From Eubacteriales bacterium (GTDB lineage Bacteria; Bacillota; Clostridia; Oscillospirales; Oscillospiraceae), in assembly GCA_030536515.1 (NCBI GenBank), contig JAUNPV010000002.1:62001-126000 (forward strand): a DNA stretch of 64,000 bases. Direction: 5' to 3'. Position numbers and translations under genes: made by a program. This document shows, piece by piece, positions 1-7,844 of the stretch. Position 1 is the first letter of the stretch. Each line of letters starts with the position of its first letter. The notes below the pieces were generated by a model that worked only from the letters and a program-made list of their open reading frames with translations, was not told the DNA's origin and searched no databases.

Positions 1-12
1 GATAAGACCCAT
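1..12 (-). CDS. start of a gene running off the window, probably SPFH/YdjI-like
   Basis: Only four codons (ATG GGT CTT ATC) are inside the window. A ribosome site (AGGAGA) lies just upstream on the minus strand, and the ATG follows the TPM gene stop by 26 bases. Proteins beginning Met-Gly-Leu-Ile directly after a TPM gene and a zinc-ribbon gene are usually SPFH-domain, YdjI-like membrane-associated proteins. The identity rests on neighbourhood and four residues only. Confidence 0.4.
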
Positions 13-38
13 ATGTTTTTCTCCTTTTCAAATATTCC

Positions 39-872
39 TTAAAATTTACCGCCCCCGCCGCCGTGACTGCGGCCAGAGGAGCTGCGGTGAACGGAGCTGC
101 CGCCGGAGGAGCCGCTGGACTCCTGGCGGCGGGTTTTGCTGACATTGCTGTAGAGGAACAGGTCCTGGCACCGGCGAAGGTGGAAGGAGCCGTCCTTCAT
201 ATACGCAGCGGCGGCTGTCTGCCGGCGCTTGGTATTCATGGTATAGCGCATGGAGAGGACCGTCACCAGGGCGGCAATGAGCCCAATGGGCAGAGAGGTC
301 AGCAGCACACGCCCAGGGGAGGACCTGCGCACAGAGTGGACGGTTTCCTCCCGGGTGCCGGTGTAAAAATCCCCGGAGAGGTCGGCCTCGCCGTCGATGG
401 GCGTTCCGGCCCGGAAGGCATCCAGATAGGAAGCCAGGGTGTCCAGATACCGGTCGAAGGCCTCATAATACCGCCCGTCGGCCAGGTCGGGGAGGATTGT
501 CTCGCCAAGCTGCTGGATGCCATAGTCCGTCAGCGCGTAAATGCCGCTGCCGCAGGTGGAGATGTACCAGTCCCGCTCCTCCATGGACAGAAGGAACAAA
601 ATGCCGTCGTCCTGGTAGCCGTTTTCATCATAGTAATCGTCTGCATAGGCCTCCGGGGTTTTGCCGTTCAGGCTGGCTGCTGTGACGATAACCAGGTCCA
701 TGCCGTATGCCTCCCGGAGAGAGGCGGCCTTCTCCGCCAGGGCACTTTCCTCCCGGGCCGTCAACAGGGCCCCATTGTCCACCACCAGGGGAGCCTCCGC
801 CGCCCGGGCAGCGGGAGCCAGTGCCATCAGAACAAGCACGGCAAGAAAAATGGAAGAAAAAAGTCGTTTCAT
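39..872 (-). CDS. TPM-domain membrane protein (YgcG/YdjH-like)
   Basis: The 277-residue protein has a signal peptide (residues 1-24, ending APAARAA). It is followed by a TPM domain (about 28-150) containing VDNGALLTAREESAL and an acidic DDYYDENGYQDDGILFLL segment. A second membrane span lies near 195-215, and the tail is Ser/Gly-rich, ending GGGGGKF. TPM proteins face the outside of the membrane; their activity is poorly defined and includes phosphatase-like reports. It sits between a zinc-ribbon gene 13 bases upstream and a probable SPFH gene, the order of B. subtilis ydjG-ydjH-ydjI. A shared role in membrane stress is inferred from that order. Confidence 0.8.
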   Translation of the reverse strand: MKRLFSSIFLAVLVLMALAPAARAAEAPLVVDNGALLTAREESALAEKAASLREAYGMDLVIVTAASLNGKTPEAYADDYYDENGYQDDGILFLLSMEERDWYISTCGSGIYALTDYGIQQLGETILPDLADGRYYEAFDRYLDTLASYLDAFRAGTPIDGEADLSGDFYTGTREETVHSVRRSSPGRVLLTSLPIGLIAALVTVLSMRYTMNTKRRQTAAAAYMKDGSFHLRRCQDLFLYSNVSKTRRQESSGSSGGSSVHRSSSGRSHGGGGGKF

Positions 873-885
873 ATCGCCGCCTCCT

Positions 886-1962
886 TTAGAATAGCATCCG
901 CACCAGGGCGGTCAGCACCGTGACCCCGGCGGTGATTCCGGCAAACCAGGCCGCCGTCCGCCTGGGGCAGGCAGGGAAGGAGCCGGTCATTTTTCCCGTC
1001 TGGCCGTTCATCACAAAGGTGTAGAGCTTCCCCCGGTAGTTGGTATTCAGCACCCAGATGGGCAGCAACACATACCGTGCCCGGCTGTTGCGGACGTGAA
1101 GCTGCCGGGAGGTGGGCAGCACCGTGGTATAGCCGATGAGGGAGGCCTGGAGCTGGTCCCGGAGGGTGTTGTCCACCCGCTGGCGGATCCGCTCCTCGCC
1201 ATTTTCCGAGGGCACATCGTACTTGTCCGCCAGATAGCCGGAGAGATAGGCCATTTCAAAATCCTGAAGCTGGGTATAATCGTAGGGCTCGATGGACTCC
1301 ATGAACACATCGTCTGCCTTGGTGGAGCCGTCCATGGGAATGCCGGCAAAGCCGGCCTCGGCCCCCCGCCGCAGGAGAAAATGGTCGGTTTTGGTGTAGT
1401 TGTACCGGCTGTCGGCCCAGCGGTGGATGCGGGTGGCGTGATAGCTGCCCTCATAGTCCCCGTCGCAGTCGTACAGCCAGAAGGGGACATAGACCCCGGT
1501 AATACGGTCCAGCCGCTGCTCCCGGGTAAATTCCCTGGGCAGCAGGGGCTTTCCCCGGCACAGCTTCAAAAACGCTGCCTTGGCATCCTCCTTTCCGGTC
1601 TGGAAGGGAATCACCCCGTCGGGCCGGAGGCTGCCGCTGAGGCGGCTGGGGAGAATGGTAGGGTTGTCGCAGTAGGGACAGAAGGAGGCGGCAGTCACCT
1701 CGTCGGCCAGAATTTCACCGCCGCAGGCAGGGCACTGGAAGCTGCGCAGAGCCGCCTGTTCCTCCTGATTCCAGCTCTGACTCTGGGATTCCTCCCAGGA
1801 GACCTCCTCGGAGGGCGCTCTGCCTTCGCTGTCGGCATATTCCCGGAGGGTTTCCAGGTCAAAGGTGTTGTCGCAGTAGTCGCACTTCATCTGCTGGGTG
1901 CCTTCGGAAAAGGTCAGTCCTGCGTTGCAGCAGGGACATTTGAATTCCAGAACTGTATCCAT
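886..1962 (-). CDS. double zinc-ribbon membrane protein (YdjG-like)
   Basis: This 358-residue protein opens with two Cys4 zinc ribbons: CPCC...CDYC near residues 8-30 and CPACGG...CPYC near 75-100. A large cytosolic region follows, and one C-terminal membrane span (about 335-357). The frame is open further upstream to 2136, but the ATG at 1962 follows an AGGAGG site and starts directly before the first ribbon, so it is preferred. It is the first gene of a minus-strand operon with the TPM gene. B. subtilis YdjG has the same design and belongs to the pspA (ydjF) locus. No pspA is visible here. The molecular function is unknown. Confidence 0.75.
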   Translation of the reverse strand: MDTVLEFKCPCCNAGLTFSEGTQQMKCDYCDNTFDLETLREYADSEGRAPSEEVSWEESQSQSWNQEEQAALRSFQCPACGGEILADEVTAASFCPYCDNPTILPSRLSGSLRPDGVIPFQTGKEDAKAAFLKLCRGKPLLPREFTREQRLDRITGVYVPFWLYDCDGDYEGSYHATRIHRWADSRYNYTKTDHFLLRRGAEAGFAGIPMDGSTKADDVFMESIEPYDYTQLQDFEMAYLSGYLADKYDVPSENGEERIRQRVDNTLRDQLQASLIGYTTVLPTSRQLHVRNSRARYVLLPIWVLNTNYRGKLYTFVMNGQTGKMTGSFPACPRRTAAWFAGITAGVTVLTALVRMLF

Positions 1963-2128
1963 TGGGTCAAACCTCCTGTGGTTGGTGGGGCATTTCCACC
2001 ATTGTATCACACCTTTCGGAAAAGTGCGATGGAAATTTTTGGCGTTGTGATTGCGAAATGTAAAATTTTGTGGTACAATACATAAAAATTGCACGTTACC
2101 GGAGTATTTGCAGAAAGGACCGTTCCGA

Positions 2129-2479
2129 ATGACCAACGAAAAAGTTTACGCCATGCCCTTTTCCAAGGTATACCCTCTGCTGACAGTCAAGGCCCAGCGC
2201 AAGGGCCGCACCCGGGAGGAGGTGGACCAGATTATCTGCTGGCTCACCGGCTACTCCCAGGCGGACCTGGCGCAGAAGCTGGCGGAGGACACCCCCTACG
2301 GCCGCTTCTTCCTGGAGGCCCCCTGTCTGAACCCCAGCCGGAGGCGCATCACAGGCAGCGTCTGCGGCGTGAAGCTGGACTCCATTGAGGACCCGCTGAT
2401 GCTGGAAATCCGGTACCTGGACAAGCTCATCGACGAGCTGGCCAAGGGCAAGGCCATGGAGAAGATTTTGAGAAAATAA
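2129..2479 (+). CDS. DUF2200 family protein
   Basis: The 116-residue soluble protein matches the pattern of the DUF2200 family: an N-terminal VYAMPFSKVYPLL motif, then GRTREEVDQIICWLTGY, then a YGRFFLEAP segment. The start ATG at 2129 has a GAAAGGA site ten bases upstream; the frame extends to 2051 without a ribosome site. The family is short, conserved in Firmicutes, and has no established biochemical role. The gene stands alone and is followed by a dispersed repeat. Confidence 0.75.
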   Translation: MTNEKVYAMPFSKVYPLLTVKAQRKGRTREEVDQIICWLTGYSQADLAQKLAEDTPYGRFFLEAPCLNPSRRRITGSVCGVKLDSIEDPLMLEIRYLDKLIDELAKGKAMEKILRK

Positions 2480-2487
2480 TGTTATTG

Positions 2488-2553
2488 TCATTCTGAGCGC
2501 AGCGAAGAATCCCCTTCGAACGGACGGGAGCCTTCGCAAGCGCTCAGAATTTT
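2488..2553. repeat. dispersed repeat, GTCATTCTGAGCG type
   Basis: Starts GTCATTCTGAGCGCAGCGAA and ends GCGCTCAGAAT, so the two ends are inverted copies of TTCTGAGCGC. Short elements with this motif are common between genes in gut Firmicutes (recalled, not searched). It lies between DUF2200 and the abrB-like promoter. The T-run that follows might also give it terminator function. Confidence 0.6.
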
Positions 2554-2562
2554 TTTGCGCTC

Positions 2563-2591
2563 TTGACTTTCCGTTTTCCAAACAGTATAAT
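2563..2591 (+). promoter_or_regulatory. sigma-A promoter of the abrB-like/glycosyltransferase pair
   Basis: The -35 TTGACT (2563-2568) and -10 TATAAT (2586-2591) are separated by exactly 17 bases and lie 41 bases before the abrB-like start. Confidence 0.8.
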
Positions 2592-2594
2592 TAG

Positions 2595-2621
2595 TTATAC
2601 AAATCATACCAATTATACAGG
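2595..2621 (+). promoter_or_regulatory. three 9-bp direct repeats, probable operator
   Basis: TTATACAAA, TCATACCAA and TTATACAGG follow one another without gaps. The shared ATAC recurs every nine bases. The array sits between the -10 box and the ribosome site (AGGAGGT), where a bound repressor would block initiation. Autoregulation by the AbrB-like product just downstream is inferred. Confidence 0.55.
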
Positions 2622-2631
2622 AGGTACCAAT

Positions 2632-2829
2632 ATGGAAAACCGATACGCAGGCACCGTCACCGTAGGGGCCAAGGGGCAGATTGTCATTCCCAAGGAGGTC
2701 CGGGAGATGTTCGGCATCCAGCCCGGGGATGCGCTGATTCTGCTGGCGGACCGGGACCGGGGCATTGCCCTGCCGCCCAAGGAAATGTTCCGGGAAGTCA
2801 CGGACAAGGTGTTCAACAGAGGAAAATGA
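2632..2829 (+). CDS. AbrB/SpoVT-type transition-state regulator
   Basis: The 65-residue protein consists of one swapped-hairpin DNA-binding domain (YAGTVTVGAKGQIVIPKEVR then GDALILL), with a short C-terminal tail ending DKVFNRGK. Proteins of this size act as dimeric transcription regulators or as MazE-like antitoxins. ATG at 2632 follows AGGAGGT. The next gene starts one base after the stop, so the two are almost certainly co-transcribed. No toxin gene is adjacent; the partner is a glycosyltransferase, which favours a local regulator over an antitoxin. Confidence 0.85.
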   Translation: MENRYAGTVTVGAKGQIVIPKEVREMFGIQPGDALILLADRDRGIALPPKEMFREVTDKVFNRGK

Positions 2830-2830
2830 T

Positions 2831-3997
2831 ATGGGAAAAATTGTATTTTTCTGCATTCCGGCCCATGGCCACACCAACCCGACGCTGGGCGTGGTCCGGG
2901 AGCTGATTTCCCGGGGCCATCAGGTTTTTTACTACTCCTACCAGCCTATGCGGGAAAAAATCCAGGCCACCGGGGCCAAATTTCTCCCCTGCGATGCCTA
3001 TGACCCCCAGACCCACCTGACCCCTGAGGACGGGGAGCGGGTAGGGAAGGACCTGGCCTTTTCCACCCAGCTGCTGGTGGACATGACCCTGGCCCTGGAC
3101 GATGCCGTTCTGCGGGATATGCAGGCGCTGAAGCCCGACGTGATTGTGGCCGACTCCATGGCCGTCTGGGGCAAGCTCATCGCCCGGAAGCTGAACATCC
3201 CCTTCGTGTCCTCCACCACCACCTTTGCCTTTAACCGCTATTCTTCCAAGGTCATCGGCAGCAGCGGCGGGAGCCTGCTGTCCCTGCTGAGGGCCATGCC
3301 CGGCATCAACAGAAATCTGAAGCGACTCCGGGCCAGAGGCTACCGTGTGAAAAGCGTGCTGGACATCATCGCCAACGACAACACCACCGACACCATCGTC
3401 TACACCGCCCGGGAATTCCAGCCCTGCGCCGAGACCTTCTCGGAGCGGTACGCCTTTGTGGGAGCCAGCATCCGGCCGGTGGCCTCGCCTATGGAGCGGG
3501 CGGAGGTTCCCACGGTGTATATCTCCATGGGCACGGTGCTGGGCAGCCGGGAGGGCTTCTACCGGGCCTGCGTGGAGGCCTTCCGGGACCGCCCCTACCG
3601 GGTCATCCTGTCCACCGGGGAGACTGACCTGTCCGGTTCGGTCCCGCCCAATGTCCAGGTATTTTCCCGGGTGGACCAGATGGCGGTGCTGGCGGTATCC
3701 GACGTGTTTATCACCCACTGCGGCATGAACAGCGTCAACGAGGCGCTGTACTTTGGCGTGCCCATGGTGCTGCTGCCCCAGACCCCGGAGCAGGGAGGCG
3801 TGGCCAACCGAACCGCCCAGGTGGGAGCCGGTCTGCGGCTGGATAAGACGGACCCGGCATCCATTTACGCTGCGGTGGAACAGGTCCTGCAAGAGCCGTC
3901 CTACCGCCGGGCCGCTAGAGCCATGTCCAAAGCCTTCCGCACCCACCACGCCGCCGCCGAGGGAGCCGATAAGATTGCGTCTGTTATGAAAAGCTGA
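2831..3997 (+). CDS. MGT-family (GT1) glycosyltransferase
   Basis: The 388-residue protein has a GT-B fold. The N-terminal acceptor domain begins KIVFFCIPAHGHTNPTLGVV. The C-terminal donor domain carries the signature HCGMNSVNEALYFGVPMV with the PQTPEQG segment that binds the nucleotide sugar. Relatives transfer a sugar from UDP- or dTDP-sugars to macrolides, flavonoids or lipids. The acceptor cannot be told from sequence; detoxification by glycosylation is one possibility. The start at 2831 is one base after the AbrB-like stop, and the ribosome site lies within that gene's end. Confidence 0.85.
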   Translation: MGKIVFFCIPAHGHTNPTLGVVRELISRGHQVFYYSYQPMREKIQATGAKFLPCDAYDPQTHLTPEDGERVGKDLAFSTQLLVDMTLALDDAVLRDMQALKPDVIVADSMAVWGKLIARKLNIPFVSSTTTFAFNRYSSKVIGSSGGSLLSLLRAMPGINRNLKRLRARGYRVKSVLDIIANDNTTDTIVYTAREFQPCAETFSERYAFVGASIRPVASPMERAEVPTVYISMGTVLGSREGFYRACVEAFRDRPYRVILSTGETDLSGSVPPNVQVFSRVDQMAVLAVSDVFITHCGMNSVNEALYFGVPMVLLPQTPEQGGVANRTAQVGAGLRLDKTDPASIYAAVEQVLQEPSYRRAARAMSKAFRTHHAAAEGADKIASVMKS

Positions 3998-4026
3998 TTC
4001 CCAATCAGCGGAAAGAAGGAAATACA

Positions 4027-4452
4027 ATGAAAAAGCAATCCTGGTACGGTGTACTGTTTGCACTGCTGATTCTGTTCCTGTACATCATGGGGACCTATGA
4101 TATTTTTATGATGCTGTCCCACAACGAAGCCTATTATGCCGGGAAGAGCTACGGCCAGCCGGTTGTGGATTATTTCACGAATTATCCCGTGTTCGGCCTG
4201 GTTTTCTGGGTCGGCAACCTGGCCTGCGGCTTGCTCAGCCCCATGATGTACCTGTGCAGGCGAAAAAATGCGGACCGGGTGGCCATGGCCAGCTTTCTAT
4301 GCGATTTCGTCTTAATCCTGTGGGGCGCTGCGTTCAGAAACCGGCTCCCGGTGCTGGGAATCCGAATTTTCTGCTTTGACCTGTTCATCCTGCTGGTCAC
4401 CCTGCTTTTTGCAGTCTTTCTTCACTGCAAAGGGGAAAAGCAGCTGCCCTAG
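4027..4452 (+). CDS. small four-span membrane protein, unknown
   Basis: The 141-residue hydrophobic protein has about four membrane spans: residues 7-26, 50-75, 87-105 and 112-132. A short loop after the first span carries the acidic/aromatic residues HNEAYYAGKSYGQP. GAAAGGAA precedes the ATG. I do not recognise the family. It follows the glycosyltransferase by 29 bases in the same direction and may be the third gene of that operon. Confidence 0.65.
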   Translation: MKKQSWYGVLFALLILFLYIMGTYDIFMMLSHNEAYYAGKSYGQPVVDYFTNYPVFGLVFWVGNLACGLLSPMMYLCRRKNADRVAMASFLCDFVLILWGAAFRNRLPVLGIRIFCFDLFILLVTLLFAVFLHCKGEKQLP

Positions 4453-4479
4453 CAGTCTGTAACACCCAAACTTTTGTGA

Positions 4480-4519
4480 TGTCATTGCGAGCCAGTGTGC
4501 CCACTGGCTCGCAATGACA
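4480..4519. repeat. perfect 18-bp hairpin, TGTCATTGCGA family
   Basis: TGTCATTGCGAGCCAGTG (4480-4497) and its exact reverse complement (4502-4519) are separated by TGCC. The ends TGTCATTGCGA/TCGCAATGACA recur at 55608-55713, and a related form is at 24935-24972. Confidence 0.85.
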
Positions 4520-4592
4520 ATCTGTATTTTTGCTGATACAACCCACAAGCGGAGCTTCTCACAAAATTCTCAAAATATTTTTCCCAAACACC

Positions 4593-4620
4593 GCAACCTC
4601 AGCCGATTTTTTCTGTCTAT
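4593..4620 (+). promoter_or_regulatory. candidate ECF-sigma promoter (autoregulatory)
   Basis: GCAACC (4593-4598) and GTCTAT (4615-4620) with a 16-base spacer resemble the -35 AAC and -10 CGTC/GTCT elements used by ECF sigma factors. The site lies 36 bases before the ECF gene. No sigma-A pair was seen there, so positive autoregulation is likely. Confidence 0.5.
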
Positions 4621-4655
4621 TAGAGTGAACACAAAAACATAGGAGGTGAACCCGA

Positions 4656-5210
4656 GTGGAGGATACTGCAATCATCCATTTATTCTGGAGCCGAAACGAG
4701 GATGCCATCCAGGAGACCGAGCGGGCCTACGGGCGGAAGCTCTTTGCCCTGGCAAATCGAATCGTCCAGAGCCACGAGGACGCCCAGGAATGCGTCAACG
4801 ACACCTACTGGAAAGCCTGGGAGACCATCCCGCCCCAGAGGCCGGAGCATTTCTATGCGTATCTGGCAAAAATATGCAGAAATTTTGCACTTGGAAAACT
4901 GGACTGGAAAAATGCGGCAAGGCGGAAGGCGGAGATATGCAGCCTGACCCAGGAGATGGAAGCCTGCATCCCCGACCGCCGGCAGGCGGACCGAATGGAG
5001 ACCCAGGAGCTGCAGGCCCTGCTCAACCGATTCCTTGGGGAGATTTCCCAGGAAAACCGGCTGATTTTTCTGCGGCGCTACTGGTACATGGACACCATCG
5101 GTGACATTGCCGCCCGGTCCGGCATGACCGAGAGCATGGTCAAATCCCGGCTTCACCGGACCCGGTGCAAGCTGGAAAGCTATCTTACCAGGGAGGGAAT
5201 TGCATTATGA
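4656..5210 (+). CDS. ECF-family RNA polymerase sigma factor
   Basis: The 184-residue protein has sigma region 2 (about residues 18-85, with HEDAQECVNDTYWKAW) and region 4 (about 130-180, with DTIGDIAARSGMTESMVKSR as the helix-turn-helix). It directs RNA polymerase to stress promoters and is normally held by a membrane anti-sigma factor. The GTG start at 4656 follows AGGAGGTG by seven bases; no ATG fits. Its stop overlaps the next ATG (ATGA), so sigma factor and partner are translationally coupled. Confidence 0.92.
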   Translation: MEDTAIIHLFWSRNEDAIQETERAYGRKLFALANRIVQSHEDAQECVNDTYWKAWETIPPQRPEHFYAYLAKICRNFALGKLDWKNAARRKAEICSLTQEMEACIPDRRQADRMETQELQALLNRFLGEISQENRLIFLRRYWYMDTIGDIAARSGMTESMVKSRLHRTRCKLESYLTREGIAL

Positions 5211-6712
5211 CAGGCAAGGACATTTTAACCGCATTGGGCGGCATTGAGGACCGCTACATCCAGGAGGCCGAGTTCGGCCCCAAGGTCATCCAGGGGGAGT
5301 TCCGGGAGAAAAAAACCGCCCCCATCCGCCGGGTGGCAAAAATCGCCATGATTGCCGCCGTGCTGACAATGCTTCTGACAGGCTGCGCTTACGCAGTTTT
5401 GAAGGTGCAGGACAGGATGTATGAGGAGATAACTGTCACACAGCACATCGGCGAGAACGGGGAAACCATCGAACCAACCGAAATTATTCATTTACGGTAT
5501 ACCCCCTTCGGTCTGACCGACGGCCCTATCGCAAAGGCCTACAAGGAATGGAACGAATATCTGGACAGCCTGGGTGATGTTCCTCTGACAGCGGAAGGAA
5601 TCAAGGATGTGCCCGAGAATCTGTATTTCAACTATGAGTGCTTCAACACGGACATGGCTGATAAACTGCTGGAAATTACGGACAAGTACAACCTTACGCT
5701 GCTGGACACCTGGTGCTTTGCCCAGGAATACCAAAAGGATATTATGTACGACGCTATGGGCATTGACGGAATCCTTCGGCCGGGCTTAGAGGCAGACGTT
5801 GCCGAAGAACCCCAGGGTGTGTTTGAGTCCAACGGAAACTTTGAGGAAAGCAAGAGAATCACCCTCACCGGAGCCGATGCCATTTGGCGGGAGGAGCTTT
5901 ACTGCACCTTTACCTATGCCAAAAAGAATACCTTCTGGGAGCGCATGGGTTCTGTAACAAAGGATCGCTACGATCAGTGGAACTACACATCTGCCGACGG
6001 AACGGAGCTGCTGCTGATTCTGGACCAGTACGGCCATGCAACGATTCTTGCCGATGCAGAAGACGGTATTATTTACATTCAGGTCATGTTTGATTCCGTC
6101 AAAAACAAGCGTTCGCCCAGCAGGGAAGGCGTGGAGCAGGTTGCCGACATTTTCAACTATCAAATCAACACCAAGCCATTTGACCGGGCGGCGGTGCAGC
6201 AGAAACTGGATGAAAGGCAGCAGGAATACTTCGATTCCCTGCCAAAGCCGGAGGAACCCACCTGGGCAGACTACGCCGAGGTGATGGCTGAGATGAACAG
6301 GCAGAACCTGCCTGAAAAACAGTCCTACGCACTTTATGACATCAATGGGGACGGTGTGGAGGACCTGCTGCTGGGCAAGGGCGACGGGAGCTTTAGTGAA
6401 GCGTATACTATCAGAGATGGTAAGGCGCAGCTTTTACAGCATCCCTACAATGACTGCTACTGGGTCTGTGAAAACCACACCGTGGAGGCCAACACCGCTG
6501 ACCCGGATTTGCCTGGTCAAATGGTGTACCATTTTATGGCTGGCGCAGACCTTCAAGTGGTAGATGATGACCTGCTGATTTATCAGGACGGCCAATGGCA
6601 CCGCAGCCGCTATTGGGATAACATTGTCTCCGAAGAAGAAGCCCAGTCGGTCAAGGACAAATACCCCCACGTGAACATCGAATTTAAGCCCTCCAAGGAT
6701 TATCTCGGATAA
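5207..6712 (+). CDS. membrane-anchored ECF partner, probable anti-sigma factor with large ectodomain
   Basis: The 501-residue protein has a cytosolic N-terminus (1-45), one membrane span near residues 45-66 ending LLTGCAYAVL, and an external domain of about 430 residues. The ectodomain contains an EF-hand-like calcium loop, DINGDGVEDLLLG (near 375-390), as seen in FG-GAP or dockerin-like modules. Position after an ECF sigma gene with a 4-nt overlap indicates an anti-sigma role through the short N-terminus. It lacks a zinc HxxxCxxC motif, so it is not a ZAS-type anti-sigma. The external part may be the sensor; its signal is unknown. Confidence 0.7.
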   Translation: MTGKDILTALGGIEDRYIQEAEFGPKVIQGEFREKKTAPIRRVAKIAMIAAVLTMLLTGCAYAVLKVQDRMYEEITVTQHIGENGETIEPTEIIHLRYTPFGLTDGPIAKAYKEWNEYLDSLGDVPLTAEGIKDVPENLYFNYECFNTDMADKLLEITDKYNLTLLDTWCFAQEYQKDIMYDAMGIDGILRPGLEADVAEEPQGVFESNGNFEESKRITLTGADAIWREELYCTFTYAKKNTFWERMGSVTKDRYDQWNYTSADGTELLLILDQYGHATILADAEDGIIYIQVMFDSVKNKRSPSREGVEQVADIFNYQINTKPFDRAAVQQKLDERQQEYFDSLPKPEEPTWADYAEVMAEMNRQNLPEKQSYALYDINGDGVEDLLLGKGDGSFSEAYTIRDGKAQLLQHPYNDCYWVCENHTVEANTADPDLPGQMVYHFMAGADLQVVDDDLLIYQDGQWHRSRYWDNIVSEEEAQSVKDKYPHVNIEFKPSKDYLG

Positions 6713-6724
6713 TACGGAAAGAAT

Positions 6725-6754
6725 ACCGCCCTCTGTGTCAAAACAGAGGGCGGT
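6725..6754. terminator. bidirectional terminator
   Basis: ACCGCCCTCTG and its exact complement CAGAGGGCGGT enclose an 8-base loop. It lies between two convergent genes (anti-sigma partner and glycosylase). Confidence 0.8.
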
Positions 6755-6757
6755 CAT

Positions 6758-7351
6758 TTATTTCCGGGGCGGCACGGATACGAACCGGCTGCCCTTTTGC
6801 AGAAACCGCCAGGGGTAGTCCGCCGCTTCTCCCGCGTAATCCACGTTGATGCGCTTTGTTTCCAGAATTTCCGGCGCCGGGCCGTCATCTTCTTCGAGAT
6901 ACAGCTCCTCCCCGCACAGGTCGGCCCCGTATTGGGCCATGGTGATGCCCATGGCCTGGGCCAGCTTTCCCGGGCCGCTGCACAGGGCCGTGAGGGACTG
7001 GCTTTTCCGGCGCTGCTGCATCAGCGGAATACCGCCCACAGGCTCCAGGGCCCGGATGAGCACCGCCTCCGGGCAGCCGGGCCGGTTCGCCACAACGTTC
7101 ATGCAGGTGTGCAGACCGTAGATGGTGTACACATAGGCATAGCCCCCGGGGCCGTACTGAATGGCAGTCCGCCCGGTGCTGGGGGCCTTGTAGGAGTGGG
7201 CGGCGGCATCCAAATGGCCCATATAGGCCTCCGTTTCCACAATAATCCCCCGGGTCACCCCCTCAGGCCTGCGGCAGACCAGCACCTTCCCAATCAAATC
7301 CCGGGCTACCTCCACCCCAGACCGAAGATAAAACTCCCGACACAGCTTCAC
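6758..7351 (-). CDS. 3-methyladenine (alkyladenine) DNA glycosylase
   Basis: This 197-residue AAG/MPG-family protein excises alkylated purines to start base-excision repair. The family pattern is visible: FYLRSGVEVARDLIGKVLV near the start, the VETEAYMG segment containing the catalytic Glu, HSYKAPSTGRTA, then YVYTIYGLHTCMNVV and the substrate loop AVLIRALEPVGG. Length is normal. It is a single gene with its 3' end against a shared terminator. Confidence 0.95.
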   Translation of the reverse strand: MKLCREFYLRSGVEVARDLIGKVLVCRRPEGVTRGIIVETEAYMGHLDAAAHSYKAPSTGRTAIQYGPGGYAYVYTIYGLHTCMNVVANRPGCPEAVLIRALEPVGGIPLMQQRRKSQSLTALCSGPGKLAQAMGITMAQYGADLCGEELYLEEDDGPAPEILETKRINVDYAGEAADYPWRFLQKGSRFVSVPPRK

Positions 7352-7428
7352 AGCGCAGTTCCTCCTGTCGTTTTTCCCTTATTATACCCGAACCGGGAAA
7401 AAACGCAAGTGAGCGATAGCTTGGAACA

Positions 7429-7842
7429 TTACATATCAAACGCCGGGTTCATAAAGTAGACGTTCCTCTGGTTCAGCCGCTCCCGCAGAAGCTGGGCGGC
7501 CTCGCCGAACCGCTGGAAGTGGACCACCTCCCGCTCCCGCAGGAACTTGATAGCGTCGTTCACATCCGGGTCGTCAGACAGCCGCAGAATGTTGTCATAG
7601 GTCACCCGGGCCTTCTGCTCCGCCGCCAGGTCCTCCGTCAGGTCCGCCATGGGGTCGCCCTTGACCTGCATAGACGAGGCACTCCACGGAAACCCGGAAG
7701 CCGCCGTGGGGTACACCCCCGTGGTATGGTCCACAAAATAGGGCGCAAACGCCGAATCCTTCACCTGAGAATCCTTCAGATTCCGGGTAAGCTGATGCAC
7801 AATCGCCCCAATCATCTCCAAATGGCCAAGTTCCTCGGTACC
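7429..7842 (-). CDS. cotJC: cotJC, C-terminal part of a split spore coat gene (residues 62-198)
   Basis: Reading on the minus strand from the core at 7833-7844 gives GTEELGHLEMIGAIVHQLTR and continues to FMNPAFDM. This is the C-terminal two thirds of CotJC, a manganese-catalase-like spore coat protein. The ExxH metal-ligand motif (EELGH) starts right at the junction. No start codon with a ribosome site precedes it. Upstream the frame runs only into element DNA until a stop near 7966. The missing N-terminus is at 15657-15842 on the same strand. Joined, the product is about 198 residues, close to normal CotJC length. As it stands this half is not expected to be translated. Confidence 0.92.
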   Translation of the reverse strand, partial: GTEELGHLEMIGAIVHQLTRNLKDSQVKDSAFAPYFVDHTTGVYPTAASGFPWSASSMQVKGDPMADLTEDLAAEQKARVTYDNILRLSDDPDVNDAIKFLREREVVHFQRFGEAAQLLRERLNQRNVYFMNPAFDM

Positions 7843-7844
7843 TA
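7833..7844. other. left recombination core of the cotJC element
   Basis: CCTCGGTACCTA on the plus strand. It matches the right core at 15650-15661 (CCTCTGTACCTA) at 11 of 12 positions. The GTACCTA side is identical in both, so the two-base crossover most likely lies in it (for example at GT or AC). Confidence 0.8.

Noticed and set aside
2632-2829. MazE-type antitoxin
   Set aside because: The neighbour is a full glycosyltransferase, not a toxin, and the array of operator repeats fits a regulator.
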